Source: a virus. Taken from it: 23,749 nucleotides of DNA. The translations under genes and the position numbers were made by a program. The stretch covers positions 1 through 23,749 of IMG/VR virus record IMGVR_UViG_3300003873_000064. One strand, 5' to 3'. The notes below the pieces were generated by a model that did no database searches, was not told where the DNA came from, and saw nothing but the letters and a program-made list of their open reading frames with translations. Shown in pieces: positions 14,174 to 20,294 of the stretch (positions are counted from its first letter, which is position 1; every line of letters starts with the position of its first letter).

Positions 14174-14620
14174 TTAAATTAACAGTTCTGGATGTTTATC
14201 CATCCAGGAAACCAATGGCTTAATAATTTTGTTCAACTGCGAACTTTCATAAACAGCATGATTTAAACTGTTCACGATTATATCAGATGAACGTTGTGAA
14301 CCCATACAATGATTATATTCGATAACAAATGTTACACCATTATAATGATCGTACTCAGAATTAAAATGATACAAACAATCTCGCAATTCGCCTAACGATT
14401 TAAATGCGTGCCGTTTGGATATTGCTGACGAATCGCGTGGGTCGACATAATCTACAACAAATGCAAATGATGTAACTTCAACATTACCAATAATGGAATA
14501 TGGTGATTTTGACTGAATGACGCGATAAGTCTTAATTTCTTTAAATTTTGGTTTGAAATTCGGCTCATCTAACAATTCCATCAAAATCGAACGAATGTAT
14601 TGTTTAATCCATTTACGCAT
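14174..14620 (-). CDS. Hypothetical late protein (148 aa)
   Basis: Begins MRKWIKQYIRSILMELLDEP, a basic amphipathic helix, then mixed alpha/beta (YSIIGNVEVTSFAFVVDYVD) and ends WMDKHPELLI. It starts 3 nt after the nucleotidyltransferase gene stop, inside the late operon. The MELLDE stretch contains an L-x-E triplet near the N-terminus, which may or may not relate to the motif of its neighbours. No family recognised. Confidence 0.65.
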   Translation of the reverse strand: MRKWIKQYIRSILMELLDEPNFKPKFKEIKTYRVIQSKSPYSIIGNVEVTSFAFVVDYVDPRDSSAISKRHAFKSLGELRDCLYHFNSEYDHYNGVTFVIEYNHCMGSQRSSDIIVNSLNHAVYESSQLNKIIKPLVSWMDKHPELLI

Positions 14621-14623
14621 TAA

Positions 14624-15832
14624 TTAAAATCCGTATGATTCCAATAATGACCTAAACGACTCACGTACACGGCCGCGTTGACCATATTTCGCGTAGTATT
14701 CGTTGACTTGTTTTTCTGATTTATCTGGCAACCCGAATTCTTTAATAAAACGTTGGTACCCAGCATTTTTAACTTGGAAATCCAATTCAGCATTGTCTAC
14801 TTCGAGTTCCTGACCACGGGCACCTTTTGTTCCCCACAATAATTCTATATAACGGTCATGAGTATCCTTAATCTGAGATTTCGTTAAATATTCTTTCATT
14901 AAATCCAATACACCAACGAATGAATCAAATTTCTTAATGTCTTTAGGATGAGAATCCAATCTACCGAATGCTAGTTTATAAATGTTTTCAATTACAGTTT
15001 CGAAAGAACTGTTTTTACTAGGAATTTCTTTATATACTTGTTTGCCGTCAATTGTGATAACATTGCCATCGTGGTCAAACATTGGTTCATATGCAATTCG
15101 GATTCCACGGACAACTGAAAACTTCAACATTCGCGGTAATGCGTGTACTTTTGATTTTGATAACGTGATTTTTTCAGGTGTGCTTTTACCAGTAGCGATA
15201 ACAATATCATCTCGAACTGACGCACCGCCAACTAAAGCGCGGATTAAGAATTTATGGTTTACGGCTTTTACACCGGCACGTGCATCTTCAAATGATGAGC
15301 TATGACTGAATTTTGCCCATGCTGTTGGATGGGAATCCTCAAATGGTAAAAACTCAAAATCAACTTGACAATATGCAACAGTTCCATTCTCAAAATGAAC
15401 AACAATAACAGAATTGATTTGGTCACCAATAGATGATTTAGTGTGTTTGTTTGAACCGAAATAAGTCGCGCCAGGAATAATCTCTTGGCCTTCAATCGAG
15501 TCTAAGTAATCCCACATATCATCTTTTAATGATTCTTCCACAGTAATGTCCAAATCGCCGGCTGATGGTTTGTACTTAATAATATCAGAATCTGAATAAT
15601 CTGGATTCATGATAAATGATGTACTGCCATTAAACGCAATACCGTTTGCGAGAATCTTCTCATCGACCCAAATCTTTCTATGATACTTTGATTCAAATGA
15701 TTTGTTCATCTTCTTAAAGATTGCTACAAATGTTTTAACGAACTCTTGCCGGCCAATTGCTCGCAAATCGATCTTTTCTGCTCTGGCTGTTTCGCCAGTG
15801 CGCTTGTTAGTTGCTGTTACATTTCCACCGAT
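14624..15832 (-). CDS. Nucleotidyltransferase-fold late protein, apparent ATC start (402 aa)
   Basis: The Pol-beta-type signature is clear: FNGSTSFIM, then AGDLDITVEE with the DxD pair, and a third acidic site in YCQVDFEFLP. A TTG at 15766 is a possible start, but upstream residues (I)GGNVTATNKRTGETARAEK stay open and look like the GGNV opening I recall for phage relatives. AGGAG (15840-15844) lies 7 nt before ATC (15832), and an exact late promoter lies just upstream (15864-15871), so I prefer ATC; no ATG, GTG or TTG fits. The C-terminus is RVRESFRSLLESYGF, which resembles the capsid-targeting-like motif. It heads the late operon. The nucleotide and acceptor are unknown. Confidence 0.75.
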   Translation of the reverse strand: MGGNVTATNKRTGETARAEKIDLRAIGRQEFVKTFVAIFKKMNKSFESKYHRKIWVDEKILANGIAFNGSTSFIMNPDYSDSDIIKYKPSAGDLDITVEESLKDDMWDYLDSIEGQEIIPGATYFGSNKHTKSSIGDQINSVIVVHFENGTVAYCQVDFEFLPFEDSHPTAWAKFSHSSSFEDARAGVKAVNHKFLIRALVGGASVRDDIVIATGKSTPEKITLSKSKVHALPRMLKFSVVRGIRIAYEPMFDHDGNVITIDGKQVYKEIPSKNSSFETVIENIYKLAFGRLDSHPKDIKKFDSFVGVLDLMKEYLTKSQIKDTHDRYIELLWGTKGARGQELEVDNAELDFQVKNAGYQRFIKEFGLPDKSEKQVNEYYAKYGQRGRVRESFRSLLESYGF

Positions 15833-15863
15833 AAGTCATCTCCTGATAATTCTAATTTGTTGT

Positions 15864-15871
15864 TATTTATA
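15864..15871 (-). promoter_or_regulatory. T4-type late promoter (TATAAATA) for the 15832-9992 operon
   Basis: Reverse complement reads TATAAATA exactly, about 30 bp above the ATC start and 20 bp above AGGAG. It lies at the very 3' end of the upstream early Cys-rich gene and marks the boundary between early and late gene blocks. Confidence 0.75.
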
Positions 15872-16127
15872 TCTTTCGTTCAAAGTTTCTTGCGCTTTCT
15901 AAGCAACAATTGGTAAACAATCGCAGTATGAAATCATCGCCAGTTCTTGAGTCTTCACATAACATGTGGGAATATTCGACTTCGCCGGTTACCTGATTGA
16001 GTACACTAGTTGTTGTTTTATGACATTTGCACAAATTTTGACCGTTAATGTGTTTAAAGAATTTGCAATCTCTGCAAAATTTTGAATTATGTTTATTGCG
16101 TTTATCGTGTTCGTTATTTTGCTTCAA
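15867..16127 (-). CDS. Cys-rich small protein (86 aa), TTG start
   Basis: Begins MKQNNEHDKRNKHNSKFCRDCKFF, with a metal-site-like pattern CRDC..LCKC..MLC..NCC, and ends ESARNFERKI. It is a paralogue of the C-terminal half of the next upstream protein, which has CKDCNFC and ends TRGRNFEAK. TTG starts inside the end of that gene (14-nt overlap), preceded by a GGGG run. A zinc-binding fold is likely; function unknown. Confidence 0.62.
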   Translation of the reverse strand: MKQNNEHDKRNKHNSKFCRDCKFFKHINGQNLCKCHKTTTSVLNQVTGEVEYSHMLCEDSRTGDDFILRLFTNCCLESARNFERKI

Positions 16128-16560
16128 AATTTCTACCCCTTGTTAAGCACTCGCTTGTAATTAAAGCGGATATGAAATCGTCATTAGCTCGTTGAATTGC
16201 GCAAAAATCACGTCTTGTGCTGGTTATACCATAAACGACGTCAGCTGTTATATGCGAAGCGCTCGGGTGTGAACACTCAGGTATGGTCGATAGTTCTTGA
16301 CAGAAGTTACAATCTTTACATGGTTTCATTTCTGGTTGTCCTAATTCGTAAATTTCCTTAATCTGTTTGGACGTGAACCAAAGTATTACGCACATTCCCA
16401 ACGAACCAAATGCGTATCGAACAAACACATAATTAATGGATAAATATAAGATTGTGAATATTGTACATAAAATTAATGTAGATATTAACCCTGCAACTAA
16501 TTCAATATGATTATACGACCATGGCTTTAAACCAGCTTTAATATTTTGAAAGAACTTCAT
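16114..16560 (-). CDS. Two-helix membrane protein with Cys-rich domain (148 aa)
   Basis: MKFFQNIKAGLKPWSYN precedes two hydrophobic segments (about 22-46 and 48-64), then KQIKEIYELGQPEMKPC leads to a soluble Cys module CKDCNFC..EC..FC..EC ending TRGRNFEAK. The N-terminal half is a paralogue of the 79-aa protein upstream; the C-terminal half is a paralogue of the protein downstream, so this looks like the fused form of both. Inner membrane with a cytoplasmic metal-binding tail is likely. Function unknown. Confidence 0.68.
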   Translation of the reverse strand: MKFFQNIKAGLKPWSYNHIELVAGLISTLILCTIFTILYLSINYVFVRYAFGSLGMCVILWFTSKQIKEIYELGQPEMKPCKDCNFCQELSTIPECSHPSASHITADVVYGITSTRRDFCAIQRANDDFISALITSECLTRGRNFEAK

Positions 16561-16602
16561 TTTAAATATCCTTTGAGTTAACGTTTGTTGTATGTTTTCA
16601 AA

Positions 16603-16842
16603 TCACTGATTGTTAGTTTTTCCGAGGTTGTACATTCGTTTTGCTTGTTTATATAGAAACACAAGCAAAACACAAAACAATAATAATACCAAGCACCAAA
16701 GCCCAAAAGTGTAAGTAACCATCACAAAAATAAATCCATACAGTAACAGTAGCACAATTGGCAAAACTATAAAAGCAAAAAACAGCATTGTAGCAATTAT
16801 TACGGTAGTTTCATCGGTATTGTTTCGCCAAGGTTTAAACAC
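16603..16842 (-). CDS. Two-helix membrane protein (79 aa), GTG start
   Basis: MFKPWRNNTDETTV is followed by two long hydrophobic segments (about 15-44 and 46-63) and KQAKRMYNLGKTNNQ. KPW..N, the FG between helices and KQ..K..Y.LG are shared with the 148-aa protein at 16114-16560. GTG at 16842 directly follows a TGA in frame and has no obvious ribosome site, so translation may depend on coupling to the upstream (broken) coiled-coil gene, which ends 21 nt before. Confidence 0.55.
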   Translation of the reverse strand: MFKPWRNNTDETTVIIATMLFFAFIVLPIVLLLLYGFIFVMVTYTFGLWCLVLLLFCVLLVFLYKQAKRMYNLGKTNNQ

Positions 16843-16863
16843 GCGTCAAATTATTGAACACAT

Positions 16864-17066
16864 TCATTCCTGTCTCCCGAGGTTGTACAATTCATTGATA
16901 CGTTCGTATGCTTCATTCCTGAGTAGCTCAACTTCACGGCGAGTTTCGTCAATCACATCTTCCATTTCTTCAATTTGTGATTCTTTTATATAAATCCGTG
17001 TTGACAATTCTGAAAGAATTACGTCTTTACGACGAATAAGTTCTTTATTGTTTGTTGATTATTCAT
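16864..17066 (-). pseudogene. Frameshifted paralogue of the coiled-coil protein at 17269-17529
   Basis: ATG at 17066 opens MNNQQTIKN and stops after 15 codons; the overlapping frame reads KELIRRKDVILSELS, then IYIKESQIEEMEDVIDE and ends NELYNLGRQE. This second frame matches KELIRREDEIRAK and IYIKESQIEEMEDVIDE of the intact neighbour but has no start codon. The span of 203 nt is one base short of a whole number of codons, so one base was lost near the start. It may be translated only if a rare start is used. Confidence 0.68.
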
Positions 17067-17086
17067 AGTTTGCGCCTGAAATTATT

Positions 17087-17272
17087 TTATTTGTTTTCAC
17101 TCTTGTACCATACAGTAAACAACGAAAATGGTGGGAATAACCCAATGCCATGAATAATTTCACATTTATATGGTGATTCGAAATCGCACTCTGTTAATTT
17201 TTTGATGTTAATGCCGAAAGCAGTTAACGTGATTAAAAAAGTTACCGCATAAATAATTAATACATATTTCAT
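17087..17272 (-). CDS. Small membrane-anchored protein (61 aa)
   Basis: MKYVLIIYAVTFLITLTAFGI forms one N-terminal membrane helix, followed by a short soluble part with two Cys (LTECDFESPYKCEIIHG) and FPPFSLFTVWYKSENK. ATG overlaps the upstream stop as ATGA (17269-17272) with GGAG 7 nt before, showing coupling to the coiled-coil gene. The two Cys could form a disulfide if exported. Function unknown. Confidence 0.65.
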   Translation of the reverse strand: MKYVLIIYAVTFLITLTAFGINIKKLTECDFESPYKCEIIHGIGLFPPFSLFTVWYKSENK

Positions 17273-17529
17273 TTTAAATCTCCTGTATATTCGTCGTATA
17301 ATGCTTTGATTTGTTTACCTGCTTCATCGCGAATCCGTTCAATTTCACGTTCTTCTTCGTCAATAACATCTTCCATTTCTTCAATTTGTGATTCTTTAAT
17401 ATATATTCGAGTTTCTGCTTTTGCACGGATTTCGTCTTCACGACGAATAAGTTCTTTCCTAGTTTCTTCGTTCAATTTGAAATTTTGAATGCTTAACTCC
17501 TTTTGATAATTATGCGATGCTTGCGGCAT
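17269..17529 (-). CDS. Charged coiled-coil protein (86 aa, or 74 from an ATT start)
   Basis: Almost entirely helical and charged: RKELIRREDEIRAKAETRIY, KESQIEEMEDVIDEEEREIE, RIRDEAGKQIKALYDEY. Two starts compete. ATG at 17529 overlaps the upstream gene by 20 nt with only a weak GAAG before it. AAGGAG (17497-17502), just after that gene's stop, is 6 nt from ATT at 17490, which would give a 74-residue product beginning after the overlap. A broken paralogue lies at 16864-17066. A homodimeric rod is likely; function unknown. Confidence 0.68.
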   Translation of the reverse strand: MPQASHNYQKELSIQNFKLNEETRKELIRREDEIRAKAETRIYIKESQIEEMEDVIDEEEREIERIRDEAGKQIKALYDEYTGDLK

Positions 17530-17797
17530 ATTCTTCTGGTGCGTATTTCATAATCATTGATTGGTCACATCTATAAGAAGTTCCGTTATTAATGTGAAAC
17601 AACACAGTACGGCGATTGCTTTCAAAATCTTTGCGAGTTTGTTCTTCAGCATCAAATTCGTCAAATGTATCAGGATTATTAATGCAATTGCAATCAGATT
17701 TATGGTTCCATTCCCAATGCAATTCATCAAATACTGGTTTGCATGTGCAATTCTTTGAATTCCTGTTTGAATTACGGATCATGTTTGATTTTTTCAT
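17510..17797 (-). CDS. Cys-containing hypothetical early protein (95 aa)
   Basis: Begins MKKSNMIRNSNRNSKNCTCK, with further Cys in HKSDCNC and YRCDQ, and ends KYAPEEYAASIA. A polar, probably soluble protein; CTC and CNC pairs could bind zinc. The start at 17797 is fixed by AAGGAG 7 nt upstream; the early promoter at 17837-17865 is about 40 bp above. First gene of the cluster running down to 15867. No family recognised. Confidence 0.7.
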   Translation of the reverse strand: MKKSNMIRNSNRNSKNCTCKPVFDELHWEWNHKSDCNCINNPDTFDEFDAEEQTRKDFESNRRTVLFHINNGTSYRCDQSMIMKYAPEEYAASIA

Positions 17798-17836
17798 TTT
17801 AATATCTCCTTCAGTCTCTAATGTTTCAATACGATA

Positions 17837-17865
17837 ATTATATACTAATAGAACGGGTTTGTCAA
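17837..17865 (-). promoter_or_regulatory. Early sigma70-type promoter for 17797 to 15867
   Basis: Minus strand TTGACA (17860-17865), 17-bp spacer, TATAAT (17837-17842), then TATCGTATTGAAACATTAG and GAAGGAG. The -35 box overlaps the stop region of the upstream small gene. Confidence 0.88.
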
Positions 17866-18053
17866 CTGTTATTAATTTCAGCAGTGACGATTTCATCTTT
17901 ATAGTACTCTGGGAAGTTGCCGTTCATATCTATGTTGAAATCTTCATTAACCCGAAACGTGTAAAACTTTGCATTAAAGTCAAGGACTGTGATAACGCCG
18001 GTTCCTTGAGTACTCATTATAAAGTTATCAAATACATTTTTAATAGTTTTCAT
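17862..18053 (-). CDS. Hypothetical early protein (63 aa)
   Basis: Begins MKTIKNVFDNFIMSTQGTG and has beta-prone stretches GVITVLDFNAKFYTFRV and acidic DFNIDMNGNFPEYYKDE. GGAAAG lies 7 nt upstream of the ATG at 18053, and the preceding small gene ends one base before (TAATATG), so translation is coupled. An ATG at 18068 would add five residues but has no ribosome site. Function unknown. Confidence 0.6.
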   Translation of the reverse strand: MKTIKNVFDNFIMSTQGTGVITVLDFNAKFYTFRVNEDFNIDMNGNFPEYYKDEIVTAEINNS

Positions 18054-18054
18054 A

Positions 18055-18141
18055 TTATATCTTTCCATTATTCAACAATTTAATAACGCTGTCATTCATA
18101 CACTCATCAATCTTTTTAATAATCTTGTTAATCAGTACCAT
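18055..18141 (-). CDS. 28-residue peptide gene behind an early promoter
   Basis: MVLINKIIKKIDECMNDSVI, ending LLNNGKI: a basic/amphipathic helix-like peptide. AGGAG is 6 nt before the ATG and a consensus early promoter lies 40 bp upstream. It ends one base before the next ATG. The strong expression signals support translation, though it could act mainly as a leader for the 63-aa gene. Confidence 0.5.
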   Translation of the reverse strand: MVLINKIIKKIDECMNDSVIKLLNNGKI

Positions 18142-18178
18142 ATCTTTCTCCTTCAGTCTCTAATGTTTCAATACGATA

Positions 18179-18207
18179 ATTATATACTAATACAATCGCT
18201 ATGTCAA
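18179..18207 (-). promoter_or_regulatory. Early sigma70-type promoter for 18141 to 17862
   Basis: Minus strand TTGACA (18202-18207), 17-bp spacer, TATAAT (18179-18184), then TATCGTATTGAAACATTAG and GAAGGAG: nearly a copy of the promoter at 17837-17865, including the transcribed leader. Confidence 0.88.
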
Positions 18208-18812
18208 CTAAAATCTTCACCCGAGTACCGTTTAAAATAATCAATAATTTCAATGCCATGTAACTCTTGTGGGTAAAAATTATTAGGTTCGTAGTCGACA
18301 CACACGTTCATTCTATTGTAATTATCGTTGTACGTGTCAGGACTTTTATTATGAATATGCCCATGAATTATATTTGTACAATTCGTTTTCTTTAATTGAT
18401 TAATCAACCAAGGTTCTCTACCTTTGGACCATTTATCTTTATGACATGGATAATGACATACGAACGTATTTCCGATTTTTAAGTATTCAGTAACCGCGAT
18501 GAACCCAGCATTAATATAGAATTCGTCATCGCAATGATCATGGTTTCCTTTAATCAATATTTTTTTACCGTTTAACGCACCGATGATTTGTTTAAACATG
18601 TCATACCGGTTTCTCAAGCCAGCAGACAGATCACCAACGATTAGCACGTAATCGTCATCTGATATGACTTCGTTATGTCTTTCAATCATTAGTTTGGCAT
18701 TATCTTTAACACAATTCACATCATTTATATCAAATGGTCTATTTGCATATTTAATTATGTTTCGTTATCGGTGAAAAAAGTGGTGGTCTGACGTTGCAAA
18801 CACTTTAATCAT
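18204..18812 (-). pseudogene. Calcineurin-like metallophosphoesterase interrupted by an in-frame TAA
   Basis: AGGAGG precedes ATG at 18812. The frame reads MIKVFATSDHHFFHR, then TAA, then RNIIKYANRPFDIND in the same frame and on to the end. Motifs are those of phage phosphoesterases: DxH in SDHHF, GDLS, GNHDH and HGHIHN, so all metal ligands exist if the stop is ignored. Relatives read HFGHRNIIK, so TAACGA looks like a 6-bp insertion. A restart at GTG 18719 (171 aa) would lose the DxH metal site and probably be inactive. The product, if made, would cleave phosphodiesters or phosphomonoesters; the substrate is unknown. Confidence 0.8.
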
Positions 18813-18896
18813 GGTACCTCCTGTGTTACATTTTAGTAATTATAACTTGTGTTGTTTTAATTATTTACGTGTTATTGTATATTTATGTGCGTAGTA

Positions 18897-18904
18897 TATA
18901 AATA
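18897..18904 (+). promoter_or_regulatory. T4-type late promoter (TATAAATA) for terL
   Basis: Exact TATAAATA 40 bp upstream of the first terL ATG, in the intergenic space between the divergent phosphoesterase gene and terL. Packaging genes are late genes in T4, which fits. Confidence 0.78.
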
Positions 18905-18943
18905 ATTTAAACAATAATTTAATTAGCGAGTTAGTGAACATTT

Positions 18944-19531
18944 ATGACAAAACAGACAGAAAAGAAGTTATCAGACATTTTTACTAAAGATGTAATAGAA
19001 GAACTTAAAACAGACAAATCGTTAATATCGTCGGAGTTGTTGTCAAAGATTCGTTCATACGGGAACAGTGGGAAGAAGTTAGCACTTGAAATTTTAGATA
19101 TAGAAAAAGATGAAGAACAGTACTATTTGGATGCGTTTGGTAACAGGATTTCGTGCAACGGCAATCGGTTATTGAAGAAACGGTTTACTAAAATAGACAT
19201 GGCAGACATTCATATTGACGAAATGAGAAAATGCAAGAATGACATTCATTACTTTAAAGAAAATTATATAAAAATCAAAACAAGACAAGGCGTGAATTTT
19301 CCTGACCTTCGTCCGTATCAAGATGATTTCATTAATGATATGGTTCCAGACGAAAACGAAGGCGTAATTGGTCTGATGGGTCGCCAATGCTGTACAGGTG
19401 CAACCATGTTAGATATTATTAAAGACGATACGCAAGCAACGATGACATTCGAGGATTTATTTAATGAATGCAAGAACGATAATAGTGCACTTACAAACTG
19501 TAATATCAATAAAACATTTGGTGATGAATAG
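18944..19531 (+). CDS. 17: Terminase large subunit, N-terminal part, fused to split intein 1 N-half
   Basis: Residues 1-148 are TerL extein: a charged N-terminus, then EMRKCKNDIHYFKENYIKIK and LRPYQDDFINDM, the adenine-binding region upstream of the P-loop in gp17 (compare T4 WKKCRDDIVYFAETYC and LRDYQRDML). The extein ends GLMGRQ, the first half of the Walker A motif; T4 reads SRQLGKT. The remaining 47 residues begin CCTGATMLDI, an intein block A (C-x-T-G-x-T), and end FGDE at TAG, followed in frame by TGA TGA. No strong ribosome site is seen at the ATG. The product must be joined by trans-splicing to the next ORF to form the packaging ATPase. Confidence 0.92.
   Translation: MTKQTEKKLSDIFTKDVIEELKTDKSLISSELLSKIRSYGNSGKKLALEILDIEKDEEQYYLDAFGNRISCNGNRLLKKRFTKIDMADIHIDEMRKCKNDIHYFKENYIKIKTRQGVNFPDLRPYQDDFINDMVPDENEGVIGLMGRQCCTGATMLDIIKDDTQATMTFEDLFNECKNDNSALTNCNINKTFGDE
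19388..19528 (+). other. Split intein 1, N-terminal half (47 aa)
   Basis: Starts at the first Cys of QCCTGAT; this choice makes GRQ + SGKT equal in length to T4 SRQLGKT and aligns C-x-T-G-x-T with the other two inteins here (CLSGNS, CVTGTS). Only block A is present; block B lies on the next ORF, so the split point is between A and B. Confidence 0.88.
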
Positions 19532-19540
19532 TGATGAATA
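19521..19540 (+). repeat. 10-bp tandem repeat at the intein 1 break
   Basis: GTGATGAATA twice in a row, supplying the stops TAG TGA TGA at the end of the first terL ORF. The two terL ORFs lie in the same reading frame across it. Confidence 0.85.
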
Positions 19541-19555
19541 GTAATGAAGGATTTT

Positions 19556-19927
19556 ATGAAACTTCAGAAACTGTCTAAATTAACAACAAGAAAATTTATT
19601 GAATCTTACCCTGGTAATGGCAGAAAAATAAGAACGCCAACTGGATATGTAGAAATTCTCGAAGTCCATAAAACTGTACCATATAAAAAATGCAAAGTTT
19701 CTCTAGCAAATGGTTTGGTACTTGAGTGCGCGCATAACCATGTAGTGATTGACGAATGCGGAAACGAACATTACGCATGTAACTCCGGTAATGCAGTACT
19801 TCAAACCGTGTATGGCAACTCAAGTGTTAAAAGCGTTGAAGATTTGAACGTTGAAGAATCAATGTTCGATATTTCCATTGATTCTACTGAAGAAGTTTAT
19901 TACAGTAATGGTGTTTTGAGTCACAAT
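19556..19927 (+). other. Split intein 1, C-terminal half (124 aa)
   Basis: Contains block B-like ECAHNH (usual Thr replaced by Ala), block F-like MFDISIDSTEEVYYSNG and block G VLSHN; the +1 extein residue is Ser of SGKT. There is no endonuclease domain. Class 1 intein with C1, penultimate His and terminal Asn. Confidence 0.87.
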
Positions 19928-20290
19928 TCAGGCAAAACAATTTCCACTGGTATATATTTAACGCATTTATACAATTTTAATAAAGACATTAACATTGGTA
20001 TTGTTGCGAATAAGGGCCCAATGGCTCGAGAATTTTTAGCAAACGTTAAAAACATGTTTTCTGAATTACCTATATGGATGCAACAAGGTACTACAACGTG
20101 GAATAAAGGCTCAATCGAAAGTGAATCGATGACTAGGATATTAACAGACGTCCCAACTCAGGACGCTTTCAGGGGATTTACGATTTCTTGTCTTTCTGGA
20201 AATTCTGAAGTCAACGTATATGATAAGATAGATAAAAAATATAAAACAATTACTTTTGCAGAATTGTATGAAACATGCGATAAGGTTTAG
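19556..20290 (+). CDS. 17: Intein 1 C-half, TerL middle part (ATPase), intein 2 N-half
   Basis: Three parts in 244 residues. First, intein 1 C-half with block B-like LECAHNHVVI and the C-terminal block VLSHN. Second, 87 residues of TerL extein from SGKTISTGIYLTH (rest of Walker A) through GIVANKGPMAREFL and TTTWNKGSIESES to TQDAFRGFTIS, closely following T4 gp17 order (GILAHKGSM, EWNKGSIEL, PDAVRGNSF). Third, the 33-residue N-half of intein 2 from CLSGNSEVNV. Start 19556 is chosen over ATG 19544 because AAGGA lies right before it. A free fragment like this has no use without trans-splicing at both ends. Confidence 0.9.
   Translation: MKLQKLSKLTTRKFIESYPGNGRKIRTPTGYVEILEVHKTVPYKKCKVSLANGLVLECAHNHVVIDECGNEHYACNSGNAVLQTVYGNSSVKSVEDLNVEESMFDISIDSTEEVYYSNGVLSHNSGKTISTGIYLTHLYNFNKDINIGIVANKGPMAREFLANVKNMFSELPIWMQQGTTTWNKGSIESESMTRILTDVPTQDAFRGFTISCLSGNSEVNVYDKIDKKYKTITFAELYETCDKV
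20189..20287 (+). other. Split intein 2, N-terminal half (33 aa)
   Basis: CLSGNSEVNVYDKIDKKYKT to DKV and TAG. Block A only. Very short N-half, as in the atypical split intein AceL-TerL (25 residues by recall). Confidence 0.88.
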
Positions 20291-20294
20291 AAAC

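Noticed and set aside
19388-19393. Second Cys of RQCCTG as the intein 1 start
   Set aside because: Starting at the second Cys would leave GRQCSGKT, one residue longer than T4 SRQLGKT, and would spoil the C-x-T-G-x-T alignment with the other two inteins.
20256-20294. Upstream ATGs at 20256 and 20268 for the endonuclease
   Set aside because: They lie inside the preceding terL ORF without a ribosome site; ATG 20295 has AAGG at good spacing.
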